Origin: CAVUAN01 sp963739435
GTDB taxonomy: Bacteria; Acidobacteriota; Thermoanaerobaculia; UBA5066; Gp7-AA6
Direction: 5' to 3'
DNA: 55,964 bases
Assembly: GCA_963739435.1 (NCBI GenBank)
Contig: CAVUAN010000004.1
Location: 1 to 55,964, forward strand
A program made the position numbers and the translations under genes. Shown one piece after another: positions 38,964 to 47,834 of this stretch (positions are counted from its first letter, which is position 1; each line of letters begins with the position of its first letter). The notes beneath the pieces were generated by a model. It had not been told where the DNA came from, did no database searches, and saw only the letters and a list, made by a program, of their open reading frames with translations.

Positions 38964-41299
38964 CGGACCTCGACGGCGGCCGAGACGCCGGTTCCATCGA
39001 CCGAGAGAGTCGCCCGGCCGGGGGCCACGCCCACGACCGTGACCTCGACGATCGCACGCGTGCCCGAAAGCGGGGTGCCCGCCGGAAGCTGGATGACCAC
39101 GCTTCCTCGATCCACCTGGGCGTCGATCACGCCGGTGACCGTCAGGATGGGCCTGGCGCGCGTCACGGCCACGACCTCCGGGTCGAAGCGGAGGACGAGG
39201 GACTCGCTCGTCAGGGTATCGCCCGCGGCTCGCAGCACGAGGGAGCGCTGCTGACCCGGCGCGAGCGAAACGAAGGAAGGCTCGAAGGAGAAGACCGCTT
39301 GTGGCTGTTGGGCCGCGGCTGCGACAGCGGCGCTGCTCTCGGCCGAAGCGGAGGGCGAGGCGGCGGCCGTGCTCTCGAGCGAAGCGGATCCGGGCGGTGG
39401 CTGCGGCACTGGCGTCGGCTGGGCCGGCGGCGGTGACGGCCGGAACGCGTCGTTCGGGAAAGCAGGCGGCGCCAGGTTTTGACCGGGAGTTCCCGCGGGC
39501 GGCGCAGGCTGAGCCGGCCGCGTGGCAGGAGGCGGCTGTTGACGCTGGAGGTCGAACGGGCCGGGCCCTCCCTGGGACTCGATGCGGGGCGATCCCTGGA
39601 AGGAGATGTTCGAGTCCGTCCCGACGTAGACGGGGATGATGTCCTCCTCCGAGATGTCCGGGATCCGGATGATGTGCGGCGTCAGCGTCAGCAGAAGGTC
39701 CTGGTTCTTGAACTCGGTCGATCTGTTCGTGAAAAGCCGCCCGATGATCGGAAGGTCTCCCAGAAACGGGATCGTGGTCGTCGTCGCCGTCTTGTCGCGG
39801 CGCAGCAGGCCGGCGAGGAAGTTCGTCTCGCCGTCCTTCAAGCGGATGTTGGACGTGATCGTCCGCGTGCCGATGATCGGCTGCGACTGGCCGGCCGTTA
39901 CCGTGACGAAGCCGTTCAGGTTCGAGGCCTCGACCGTGAGCTTCATCGTGACTTCCTTGTTGTGGTGCACGCGGGGCTCGACGTCGATCTTGATACCGAC
40001 ATCCTGGTACTGGAAAGACGTGATGGGGACGATGTTGCTGCCGGACGTCGTCGACGTGTTGAACGTCGTCGTCGGGATCGGGATCTTGTCGCCGATGATG
40101 AGCTGCGCCTTCTGCCCCTCGGAGATCCGGAGCTGCGGCTTGGCGAGCACCTCGGCCTCCGTGTTGTTCTTGATGAAGCGCACGGTGGCGCCCGATGGGA
40201 CCGTGAACGAGACCGAGCCGATGTTCAGCTTCTGAAGCTGGCTCCAGGTGAACTGCCCATCCGGGACCGCCGCGCCGAGGTTCGTCGTCGAGCCCGTGGG
40301 CGCCGGCAGCGAGATCCCCACTTCGTACGACGACAGGATCAGCCCGAGGTCCTGCATCTTGTCGGAGTTGATCAAGAGGAGCTCGACGTCCACGATCACC
40401 TCGGCGAGCTGCTTGTCGTTCTGTTCGACGATGCGCTCGGCGATCGCGACCTTGTCCGCGGTGTCGCGCAAGGTGATCGAGTTCTCGCCCTTGTTGACCG
40501 AGATGCGGGTCGTCTGGAGGAGCGAGCGGATGGCGTTGGAGACCTCCGTGAGGTCGCCGTTGCTGAGGTAAAACGTGCGCAGGACGAGATCTTCGTAGAT
40601 CTTGCGGTTCTGCTGGTTGTCGGCCGCGATCAAGATGGTCTTCTCGTCGATGATCTTGTAGAAGTGGTTCTCCTGGCGCATGAGGGTTTCGAGCGCCTTC
40701 TGAAACTCGATGTTGTTCAGGACGATCGCGACGTTGTCGTCCTTCAACTGGGGGTCGAAGATGACGTTGATCCCGGCGCTGGCGGCCAGGGCCAGGTAGA
40801 TCTGCTTGATGGGCTTGGCCGTCGGAAAGTTGAGGTTGATCGGCTTGTCGCTCGCCGGCTCGAGCATCGGTGCGCGAGCCCTCTGGCCCCGCACTTTGCG
40901 CTTCAGGCCCTCGAGCTTGGTCTCGGTGGCACGCTCGGCGAAGAGCCTGGCGGCCTCTTCGCGCGCCTTTCGCAGCTCCGTGTCCGCGTACTTGTTGGTC
41001 GGGTCGAGCACGACGGACTGCTCGAGCTCGACCACCGCCAGGTCCGGAGCACCCGAGGCGCGATAGATCTTGCCCTTCTCGAAGTGCACTTGCGATGCCT
41101 TGACCTTGGCCCGGAGGAGCGCCAGGCGATACGTCTGGTTGGCGGGGTCGAGGTCGGAGGCGCGGCTGTACTTGAGAACCGCGATATCCCAGTGGCCGAG
41201 TGTCTCTTCCTCGGTCGCCTCGCGAAAGGCTTGCGAGCCGGCACATGCGAAGGTGGCCAGTGCCACAAAGACGACGGCCAGGATTTTCAATCGCTTCAT
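38960..41299 (-). CDS. Secretin (GspD/PilQ-like) with C-terminal cohesin-like domain
   Basis: A 779-residue outer-membrane secretin. An N-terminal signal with possible lipoprotein cysteine (VALATFACAGSQ) is followed by TPR-like helices, a secretin STN/N0 region (AASAGINVIFDPQLKD) and a secretin N1 region, then the secretin core with VPSGATVRFIKNNTEAEVLAKPQLR and the C-terminal signature FLGDLPIIGRLFTNRSTE plus LTLTPHIIRIPD. A Pro/Gln-rich linker precedes about 115 residues (38960 to about 39300) typical of cohesin/dockerin-binding folds (PSFVSLAPGQQRSLVLRA and LRFDPEVVAV). The ATG at 41299 has GAGAGG upstream. Confidence 0.92.
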   Translation of the reverse strand: MKRLKILAVVFVALATFACAGSQAFREATEEETLGHWDIAVLKYSRASDLDPANQTYRLALLRAKVKASQVHFEKGKIYRASGAPDLAVVELEQSVVLDPTNKYADTELRKAREEAARLFAERATETKLEGLKRKVRGQRARAPMLEPASDKPINLNFPTAKPIKQIYLALAASAGINVIFDPQLKDDNVAIVLNNIEFQKALETLMRQENHFYKIIDEKTILIAADNQQNRKIYEDLVLRTFYLSNGDLTEVSNAIRSLLQTTRISVNKGENSITLRDTADKVAIAERIVEQNDKQLAEVIVDVELLLINSDKMQDLGLILSSYEVGISLPAPTGSTTNLGAAVPDGQFTWSQLQKLNIGSVSFTVPSGATVRFIKNNTEAEVLAKPQLRISEGQKAQLIIGDKIPIPTTTFNTSTTSGSNIVPITSFQYQDVGIKIDVEPRVHHNKEVTMKLTVEASNLNGFVTVTAGQSQPIIGTRTITSNIRLKDGETNFLAGLLRRDKTATTTTIPFLGDLPIIGRLFTNRSTEFKNQDLLLTLTPHIIRIPDISEEDIIPVYVGTDSNISFQGSPRIESQGGPGPFDLQRQQPPPATRPAQPAPPAGTPGQNLAPPAFPNDAFRPSPPPAQPTPVPQPPPGSASLESTAAASPSASAESSAAVAAAAQQPQAVFSFEPSFVSLAPGQQRSLVLRAAGDTLTSESLVLRFDPEVVAVTRARPILTVTGVIDAQVDRGSVVIQLPAGTPLSGTRAIVEVTVVGVAPGRATLSVDGTGVSAAVEVR

Positions 41300-41323
41300 A
41301 TCCAGCGCACCTCTCGATGGGGA

Positions 41324-41351
41324 GTCCAAAGTCCAAAGTCCAAAGTCCAAA
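41324..41351. repeat. Tandem 7-mer GTCCAAA x4
   Basis: Four perfect 7-bp units between the secretin start and the GspC-like stop. The same unit is found at 20468-20495. A minus-strand open frame that starts inside it is an artefact of the array. Confidence 0.88.
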
Positions 41352-41369
41352 GCGAAGGCCCGTGGTTTT

Positions 41370-42044
41370 TCATTGAGTTAGCCCCAGGCGGCGCGTCTCT
41401 TTCCAGGCCCAGGGCCGCGGCACGAAACCAATGTCGACAGACTCGTAGTTGACGCGGACGACCTGGAACCGCTCGAACACCACGTCGCCGGCCCGGGCGT
41501 TGATGACCTGGTCGCCCTGCACGAGGACGGCGATGGGCCGTTCCTTCGGCCCGAACGAGCCGATGAAGCGGAACGTGATCTCGGGAGGAGTCGGCGTCGG
41601 TGTCGGAAGTGGAGGCGGAGGCGGCGGGCACGGCCCGATGTAGGACGGGCTGCCGCAGACGGGCAGCGGCGTCGGAGCCGGCGGAGGCGTCGGAGGGGGA
41701 ACGGGTGTCGGCGGGCGAAAGTCGAACAGGTCGCGTCCCGAGGCCGTGGAGCCGGCCGGCTCGCGCCCCGCCAGGTCCTCCGGCCGGATCTCGGGCACCT
41801 CGTCCGGCGAGACCTCTTTGACGCGGGGACGCCGGGTTCCAGCCGACGCCACCGCGCCTGCCGCGGCGGGGTCCTCGGCGTCGGAAGCGGTTGCGCCGGA
41901 ACCCGCCGCAGCGCGCGGCCGCGGCGAAGCCCCGTCAGCGGCGGCGCCGCCCGTCGCCCGGCGCGCCAGGAAGAGCGCGAGGGCGATGGCGAGGACGATC
42001 AGCGTGATCGCCTGTGCGCGGGTTCCAACTCCCTCGAGTTTCAT
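41370..42044 (-). CDS. GspC/PilP-like inner-membrane protein
   Basis: A 224-residue protein with one N-terminal TM helix (AITLIVLAIALALFLA, about 12-28), a long Pro-rich stretch (PPTPVPPPTPPPAPTPLPV, then CGSPSYIGPCP) and a C-terminal domain ITFRFIGSFGPKERPIAVL with NARAGDVVFERFQV, resembling the HR/PilP domain that links the inner membrane to the secretin. The ATG at 42044 overlaps the pilO stop (ATGA). Two cysteines (CGSPSYIGPC) could form a disulfide. The function follows from position and topology. Confidence 0.7.
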   Translation of the reverse strand: MKLEGVGTRAQAITLIVLAIALALFLARRATGGAAADGASPRPRAAAGSGATASDAEDPAAAGAVASAGTRRPRVKEVSPDEVPEIRPEDLAGREPAGSTASGRDLFDFRPPTPVPPPTPPPAPTPLPVCGSPSYIGPCPPPPPPLPTPTPTPPEITFRFIGSFGPKERPIAVLVQGDQVINARAGDVVFERFQVVRVNYESVDIGFVPRPWAWKETRRLGLTQ

Positions 42045-42670
42045 GGGGCGGTCTTCCGGCGGGCCGGGCCGCTGGCAGAAGCACGCCGCACAGGCGGCCG
42101 CCCGGACAAGCCTTCTTCCGAGAAATAGGTGGAAAGAACCATCCGCATCTGGACAGTCGAGGGCGTCGCCGGGTCCCGCGTCAGCCCGAACTGCCGCACG
42201 ATGATCCAGCGGGATCCGGCCTCGATCGAGGCGAGCAGCTTCTTGAAAGTCGGATAGTCGGCCGAGTAGCCGAACGACACGGTCATCTCCGACAGAGACA
42301 GGCTCTCGACGGGAGCCGTCGCATAGGAGATCTGCGCCGGGAAGATCCCGACACCCCGAAAGATGTCGTGCATCTCGTTGACGAGGGGAGCCAGCGTCTC
42401 CCGACGCTTTCCCACCCGGTGGCCGTAGAACTCCTGGATGGCCTCGGAAACACCGGCGATTCGCTCCCGTTGCGCGGAGAGCCGCTTGGCCTCCTGCTCC
42501 TTGCCAGCCACGTCGGCCTCGAGCGCTGCCCGGCTCTTCTTGAGCGCCTCGGCCCGCACGGAGGTCGTCGAGCGATACCAGAGATAAAAGCCCAGGTTGG
42601 CGAAGAAAAACACAGCGGCGATTCCGAGCACGATGGCGCGGCGCCGCCAGGCCGAGGCCGTTCCGTTCAC
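42041..42670 (-). CDS. pilO: Type IV pilus/T2SS assembly protein, PilO-like
   Basis: A 209-residue inner-membrane protein: one TM helix (RAIVLGIAAVFFFANLGFYL) followed by a coiled coil rich in Ala, Glu, Lys and Arg, then a ferredoxin-like PilO/GspM fold (VESLSLSEMTVSFGYSADY, FKKLLASIEAGSRWIIV). The GTG at 42670 overlaps the PilN stop (GTGA). PilO pairs with PilN in the periplasm; both occur next to each other here. Confidence 0.8.
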   Translation of the reverse strand: MNGTASAWRRRAIVLGIAAVFFFANLGFYLWYRSTTSVRAEALKKSRAALEADVAGKEQEAKRLSAQRERIAGVSEAIQEFYGHRVGKRRETLAPLVNEMHDIFRGVGIFPAQISYATAPVESLSLSEMTVSFGYSADYPTFKKLLASIEAGSRWIIVRQFGLTRDPATPSTVQMRMVLSTYFSEEGLSGRPPVRRASASGPARRKTAP

Positions 42671-43266
42671 AGCGGCCCCTTCGCCGGCTCGATAGGCGAA
42701 TAGACGAGTGAGAGGTCGAAGGAGTGGCCCTCCGGAGCGCCGTGCTCGGCGGTGGCCTCGGTCTTGAGCTCCACGTCCCGGAAGGCCGGGTCGGAAGCGA
42801 GCGAGGCGATCGTCTTGACGACGCTCTCGGGGTTGCGGCCCACGAGGCTGATCTCGAGATTGACGTCGGTCGGGCTGTCGAAACGGGGAATGAGGCGCGC
42901 CAGCCGCACGTCCGGAGGGAGAGTCTTCTCGAGCCGCGCGAGCAGTCCGGTCCAGGAGAACCGGCGTTCCGCCACGATCCGCAGCAGCGACTGGCTCTCC
43001 CCGGCCAGCGAAGACAGCTTGTACGACTGCAGAGCCGTGCGCGCCTCCCCCGATTCCTTCGCCGCCTCCCTTCCGCGCAGGGAGAGCTTGTCGATGTCGG
43101 CCTTGATGTCGGCCACATCCCGATGGAAGGCCGCGTAGAGGCGGGCATTCGCAAAGAGAAGAATGGCGCCCGCCGCGAAGAGGAAGGCGACGAGGGCCCA
43201 GATCGGCCGCTCGTCGGAGAACGGACGCCGGGCAAAGTCGAGGCGGGCGCGGTCCGAGGCGCTCAT
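42667..43266 (-). CDS. pilN: Type IV pilus/T2SS assembly protein, PilN-like
   Basis: A 199-residue protein with an N-terminal cytoplasmic segment LDFARRPFSDERP, one TM helix (LVAFLFAAGAILLFANARLY), a coiled coil, and a ferredoxin-like domain (SWTGLLARLEKTLPPDV, VNLEISLVGRNPESV). PilN binds PilM through its cytoplasmic N terminus, and the two genes are adjacent. ATG 43266 overlaps the PilM stop (ATGA); an ATG at 43278 lies just upstream. Confidence 0.8.
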   Translation of the reverse strand: MSASDRARLDFARRPFSDERPIWALVAFLFAAGAILLFANARLYAAFHRDVADIKADIDKLSLRGREAAKESGEARTALQSYKLSSLAGESQSLLRIVAERRFSWTGLLARLEKTLPPDVRLARLIPRFDSPTDVNLEISLVGRNPESVVKTIASLASDPAFRDVELKTEATAEHGAPEGHSFDLSLVYSPIEPAKGPL

Positions 43267-44177
43267 GGCCGACCGCACACGGCCGCGAAGGCAGCCAACA
43301 GCTCCGGACGCGCCGCAACACGCTCGTCGAGCGCCGGGTCCGCTCCGAGAAGCCGGGAGGAGATGCGCACCGGGGGCGAGGGGAATGCTCCCGCCAGGCC
43401 GTCCCCTGGAATCGTGTCGTGGATGTAGACGGCCGCGAGACCCGCCCCCTTGAGCTTTTCGCTGTAATAGGAAAGAGAGAGGCGAACCTCCTCGTCGCGG
43501 CCTCCCCCGCCTTCACCGGCCGGGCGTTGCCGGAAGAGGATCGGCCTTCCGTTCGAGGACACGGCGAAGACGAACGATCCGGCACTGCGGTGCGCCAGCG
43601 CCCAGTCTCCGGGACTCTGCGACGTCAGGCGCGCCGCGAGCCCGTCGAAGAGGGCGAGGCTCTGAGGCACCAGCGCTCCCACCCGAACGCCGAGCGCCTC
43701 GAAAGAGCTCTCGATCGACAGCAGCATCTCCTGCGACGCGGCCGCGACGAGCAGCCGCCGGAGCTCCCCGACCGGAGGCATCTCCCGGTACACGACGGTC
43801 AACTCCGCCGTCGAGGCCGGCAGGAGCTTCTTGAGCTTCCAGATCGCCATGCTGCGCACGGCGTCGGCGGCGTCGGGCAGCGTGTCGAACTCGATCGGCA
43901 GAATCCGCGCCCAGGAATCCGGAAAAACGACCGAGGCGCGCGCCAGCCGCCCATCGGACAAGCGCCGCGCGGCCTCGACAGATTCGGCGACAGCCTCCCG
44001 CGTGAAGCGGAGCGCGCCGCCCGCCCCCGGGGTGACCGTTCCGGCCGGGTAGGCAAAGGAGCGGGACTGCGCGATCCCGGCCGGCTCCTCGCGCCGGATC
44101 TGAGCGTAGGTCACGCCATCCGCGAGAAGGCAGAAGACATGCGGGGGAACCACGGGCCCGAGAAATGGCACTTTCAT
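43263..44177 (-). CDS. pilM: Type IV pilus/T2SS assembly protein, PilM-like
   Basis: A 304-residue cytoplasmic actin-like protein of the PilM/GspL family. It starts MKVPFLGPVVPPHVFCLLAD and contains SVVFPDSWARILPIEFD, LLVAAASQEMLLSIE and VPQSLALFDGL. It is shorter than canonical PilM (about 350), and the nucleotide-binding motif is divergent, so it may not hydrolyse ATP. It lies directly upstream of pilN and 21 bp after the ATPase gene. Confidence 0.75.
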   Translation of the reverse strand: MKVPFLGPVVPPHVFCLLADGVTYAQIRREEPAGIAQSRSFAYPAGTVTPGAGGALRFTREAVAESVEAARRLSDGRLARASVVFPDSWARILPIEFDTLPDAADAVRSMAIWKLKKLLPASTAELTVVYREMPPVGELRRLLVAAASQEMLLSIESSFEALGVRVGALVPQSLALFDGLAARLTSQSPGDWALAHRSAGSFVFAVSSNGRPILFRQRPAGEGGGGRDEEVRLSLSYYSEKLKGAGLAAVYIHDTIPGDGLAGAFPSPPVRISSRLLGADPALDERVAARPELLAAFAAVCGRP

Positions 44178-44198
44178 CGGATCGCGCTCTCGCCTCGC

Positions 44199-45821
44199 CT
44201 ATTCGACAAAAGTCACCTTGTTGATCTCCTTCAAGGTCGTCCAGCCCTCGAAGACCTTGGCGAGGGCGGCATCGCGGAGAAACAGCATGCCCTCTTCCTT
44301 GGCGGCCCTCTTGATGTCGGCCGCCGGCTTGCGCTCGAGGATCAACCCGCGGATCTGGTCCGACAGGTCGAGCAGCTCGGCGATGGCCATCCGGCCGTGA
44401 AACCCGGTCCCATCGCACTCGAGACATCCCCGGCCCTCGTAGAAGACCTGGCCCTTCGCGGCCTCCGGATCCAGCCCGGCCTCGAGGAGCATCTCGCGCG
44501 TGATGACGGCCTTTTCGCGGCAATGCGGGCAGATCTTTCGAACGAGGCGCTGGGCGAGGATGCAGTTCAAGGCCGACACGAAGTTGTACAGCTCCACCTT
44601 CATGTTGAGAAACCGGCCGAGGACGTCCACGACGTTGTTCGCGTGGACCGTGGTGAAGACCAGGTGGCCCGTCAACGCCGACTGCACGGCGATCTGGGCT
44701 GTCTCCTCGTCGCGGATCTCGCCGACCATGATCTTGTCCGGATCGTGGCGCAGGATCGACCGCAGGCCGCGGGCAAACGTCAGGCCCTTTTTCTCGTTGA
44801 CCGGGATCTGCGTGATGCCCCGCAGCTGGTATTCGACCGGGTCCTCGATCGTGACGATCTTGTCCTCGACCGACTGGATCTCGGACAGGCACGCGTAGAG
44901 CGTCGTCGTCTTGCCCGAGCCCGTCGGGCCCGTCACGAGCACCATTCCGTAAGGCTCGCGGATGAATTTGCGGAGCTTTCCTTTCATCTCCGCGTCAAAA
45001 CCCAGGACGTCGAGGTTCAGGCTCTTGAACTCGGCGTTGGCCGACTCCTTGTCGAGGATGCGGATGACGGCGTCCTCGCCGTGCACGGTCGGCATGATTG
45101 ATACGCGGAAATCGATCGTGCGCCCCCGCACCCGCAGCTTGAACCTGCCGTCCTGGGGGATGCGCTTCTCGGCGATGTCGAGCTCGGACATGACCTTGAT
45201 GCGCGAAATGATCGTGCCGTGGTACCGCTTGTCGATCGGGTCCATCGCCTGGTACAGGACGCCGTCGATGCGGTACTTGATCAGAACCACGTTTTCCTGC
45301 GTTTCGATGTGGATGTCCGAGGCGCGGCGCTGGATGGCGTTGAAGACGATCGAATCGACCAGCTTGATGATCGGCGAAGCGTCCTGTGAGATCCGGTCGA
45401 TGGTGAGCGTCTCCTCACCCTCCTCGTCTTCGGAGACGAGCTGCATGCGGAAGTCCTCGGTCGCGTCGTCGAGGACCCTCTGGGAGGACTCGCTCTTCTG
45501 GAGGATGTCGGAGATGGCGGCGCGGCTTCCGACCTTCAACTTCAAGGCCACGCCGAGCAGCAGCTCCAGCTCGTCGAGCCGAACGACGTCCGAGGGGTCG
45601 GCGCAGATAATCGTCATGGCGGTCTCGGTGCGCGACTCCGGCACGAAGACGTAACGCAGCATCCACTCGACCGGAATGGAGCGGAAGAGATCCGGATCGA
45701 TGTGGAAGCTCGCGGCGTCCGCGTAGGGAAGGCCCAGGCGCTCCGCCAGGGTCGCCGCCTGCGCATCGGCTTCTTCCCGGGAGGTGGCGGTCGGGGTCGG
45801 GTGGGCGAGAGTCCTGGCCAT
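44199..45821 (-). CDS. gspE: Type II secretion/pilus assembly ATPase GspE/PilB
   Basis: A 540-residue secretion ATPase. An N-terminal GspE-N domain (FHIDPDLFRSIPVEWMLRY) precedes the motor domain: Walker A LVTGPTGSGKTTTLYA (about 297), Asp box TIEDPVEYQL, Walker B ILRHDPDKIMVGEIRDEETA (split here), and HAN box TTVHANNVV. Four cysteines in CPHCREK and CLECDGTG form the zinc site of GspE/PilB. It powers pseudopilus or pilus assembly from the cytoplasm. Both T2SS and T4P would use it. Confidence 0.95.
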   Translation of the reverse strand: MARTLAHPTPTATSREEADAQAATLAERLGLPYADAASFHIDPDLFRSIPVEWMLRYVFVPESRTETAMTIICADPSDVVRLDELELLLGVALKLKVGSRAAISDILQKSESSQRVLDDATEDFRMQLVSEDEEGEETLTIDRISQDASPIIKLVDSIVFNAIQRRASDIHIETQENVVLIKYRIDGVLYQAMDPIDKRYHGTIISRIKVMSELDIAEKRIPQDGRFKLRVRGRTIDFRVSIMPTVHGEDAVIRILDKESANAEFKSLNLDVLGFDAEMKGKLRKFIREPYGMVLVTGPTGSGKTTTLYACLSEIQSVEDKIVTIEDPVEYQLRGITQIPVNEKKGLTFARGLRSILRHDPDKIMVGEIRDEETAQIAVQSALTGHLVFTTVHANNVVDVLGRFLNMKVELYNFVSALNCILAQRLVRKICPHCREKAVITREMLLEAGLDPEAAKGQVFYEGRGCLECDGTGFHGRMAIAELLDLSDQIRGLILERKPAADIKRAAKEEGMLFLRDAALAKVFEGWTTLKEINKVTFVE

Positions 45822-45832
45822 GGCTTACCCCC

Positions 45833-47047
45833 TCAGCCTTTGATCTGCGACATGATCGTGAAGATCGGCAGGTAGACAGAGAGCAGGATCGTCAGGATCA
45901 CGAGGCCCATGATCACGAGGATCGCCGGCTCCACGAAGGAAATGACGCGCGAGAGCAGAACGTCGATCTCGTCGTCGTAGAACTCGGAGACCGACGTCAA
46001 CATCTCCTCGAGGGCACCCGACATCTCGCCGACCTTCACCATCTCGATCGTCAGGTCGGAAAAGATGTTCGCGTCGTCCAGGGACTTCCAGAGCTCGCCG
46101 CCCTCCCGCACGCGCGGGACGACGTCGCGGACCTTCCGCGAGACCTGGAGGTTGCCGATGGCCTCCGCCGCGCTTTCGAGCGAAGGAACCAGCGGCGTCC
46201 CCCCTCCCAACAGCGTCGCCAGGCTGCGCGTGAATTGCGAGATCGCGAATCGCGAAAGGATTCCGCCCAGAACGGGAACCTTGAGGACGAAGGTGTCGCG
46301 CGTCAACGCGCCGGCCGGCGTGGCGGCCCAGCGGATCGCCAGGTAGACGGCTGCGACCAGGCCGCCCCCGATCAACAGAACATTGTGGCGAAGAAACGTC
46401 GCCGAGCGGACGACGATGACCGTCACGAGCGGCAGCTGCGCCTCGAAGTCCTGGAAGAACTCCTGGAACCGCGGAATGACGACCGTCATCAGGATCGCGA
46501 TCAGCGTCGACGACAGGACGATCAAGATCGCCGGATAGACGAGCGTAGAGACGACCTTGCGCGTGACCGCGAGCATCGTCTTCTGGTATTTGACGTAACG
46601 CCGCAAGACGTTCTCGATCTCGCCGGATTTCTCTCCCGCCTTGAGCGAGGTCGCGTACAGGCGCGGGAACAGGTCCCCCTCTTCGGTGAAGGCCTCGGAG
46701 ATCGAAGAGCCGGCCTTGACGCGCCGGGTCACTTCCGTGAGCACGCGCTTCAGCGTCTCGTTCTTCTGGCGCTCCTCGAGGAGCTCGAAGGCCTGCACGA
46801 CGGGAAGGCCGGCCTTGAGCAGGGCCACGAGCTCCTGGTTGAAGATCAGGAAGTCGGCGATCTTGACGCGCTTGCGGCGGGCGCGCCGCGCCGAGCCGAG
46901 CCCGAGGCCCTGGCGGCGCACCTCGAAGACGTGGCCTCCGCGGCGCTCGATGTCCGCGCGCGCCGCCCCGGCGTCTGCCGCCCTCACCCCCTCCTCGCCG
47001 ACGGTGCCGTCGGGCCAGCCGGCCCGTACGGAGTACTGGGGACTCAC
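45833..47047 (-). CDS. gspF: Type II secretion/pilus inner-membrane platform protein GspF/PilC
   Basis: A 404-residue platform protein with two T2SSF repeats and three hydrophobic helices. Seen: KIADFLIFNQELVALLKAGL, KAGEKSGEIENVLRRY, LVYPAILIVLSSTLIAIL, KVGEMSGALEEMLTS and a C-terminal AILVIMGLVILTILLSVYLP. It works with GspE to extrude pilin subunits. The ATG at 47047 overlaps the preceding secretin-N gene stop (ATGA). Confidence 0.95.
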   Translation of the reverse strand: MSPQYSVRAGWPDGTVGEEGVRAADAGAARADIERRGGHVFEVRRQGLGLGSARRARRKRVKIADFLIFNQELVALLKAGLPVVQAFELLEERQKNETLKRVLTEVTRRVKAGSSISEAFTEEGDLFPRLYATSLKAGEKSGEIENVLRRYVKYQKTMLAVTRKVVSTLVYPAILIVLSSTLIAILMTVVIPRFQEFFQDFEAQLPLVTVIVVRSATFLRHNVLLIGGGLVAAVYLAIRWAATPAGALTRDTFVLKVPVLGGILSRFAISQFTRSLATLLGGGTPLVPSLESAAEAIGNLQVSRKVRDVVPRVREGGELWKSLDDANIFSDLTIEMVKVGEMSGALEEMLTSVSEFYDDEIDVLLSRVISFVEPAILVIMGLVILTILLSVYLPIFTIMSQIKG

Positions 47048-47793
47048 TTTGGCTTCTCCTGCCGCTGCACGGTCTTCGTCCCGTTAGGCCCCTTCTCCGG
47101 CCCGCCCGGGGGCGGGATCTCCTGCATCAGGAGGATCAGGATCAACGCGCTCTTGGAAGCCTCGTCCCGCGAGGCCCCGATGACCAGCGTCTGGTTGAGC
47201 TCGATGGACATGGGGGCGCGGTAGAGCTGGACGGGCACGACCCTGCCCTGCTCGTTCTTGTGCATCCGCGACAGGACGAAGGGCGAGAGCAGCAGCACCT
47301 CGCCGAAGCTCGACCGGCCGATGGTGAAGGAAACCTGGTAGTCCTCGCCCAGCCGGTAGGAGACGCCCTCCCCCTCGACCCCGCGCAACACGGCCGAGTC
47401 GATCAGGGCGTAGTCGTTGAACTGGAAGAGAGACTTCAGCTTCGCTCCCAGCCCGCCGATCTCCCCGGAGATCGTGCCGGCCGGAACGTCGGCGCGGGCC
47501 TTCACGAGCTTGACGGCGATCGTGAAGCCCCGGGGCGGCAGGTCGAAGCCCGCCAGGACCTTCGCGATCGTCTTCAGGTTCTCCTCGCGGTCGGTCACCG
47601 TCATGGCGTTCAGGCTCTGCGTGAGCGTGACCGAGGCTGCAGGCGAGAGGTGAGGCCGGATCAGGAGGGCGGCCTCTTCGACCCGCTTGTACTTCAACAT
47701 GAAAACCTTGACCGCCGCCTCGTCCGCTGCCGTGAGCGGAAGGGCGGCGGCGAGAAAGGCCATCGCGGCCACGAGAGAAAGCGTCTTTTTCAT
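47044..47793 (-). CDS. Secretin N-domain (short) periplasmic protein
   Basis: A 249-residue protein with a signal peptide (KKTLSLVAAMAFLAAALPLTA, split as residues 2-22) followed by VFMLKYKRVEEAALLIRPHLS and VTDREENLKTIAKVLAGFD, the beta-alpha-beta pattern of the secretin N1 domain. The rest (KLVKARADVPAGTISGEI and on) lacks the secretin channel core. It could be a periplasmic adaptor or a decayed secretin. It lies between the anti-sigma gene and gspF. Confidence 0.72.
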   Translation of the reverse strand: MKKTLSLVAAMAFLAAALPLTAADEAAVKVFMLKYKRVEEAALLIRPHLSPAASVTLTQSLNAMTVTDREENLKTIAKVLAGFDLPPRGFTIAVKLVKARADVPAGTISGEIGGLGAKLKSLFQFNDYALIDSAVLRGVEGEGVSYRLGEDYQVSFTIGRSSFGEVLLLSPFVLSRMHKNEQGRVVPVQLYRAPMSIELNQTLVIGASRDEASKSALILILLMQEIPPPGGPEKGPNGTKTVQRQEKPK

Positions 47794-47834
47794 CGAGTTC
47801 AACCGGCCCCGTCCCCCGGGGCTTGCAAGCGATG

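Noticed and set aside
38472..41336. A 954-residue reading over the pseudopilin and secretin
   Set aside because: Only its last 163 codons are the pseudopilin; the rest is an alternate frame of the secretin gene.
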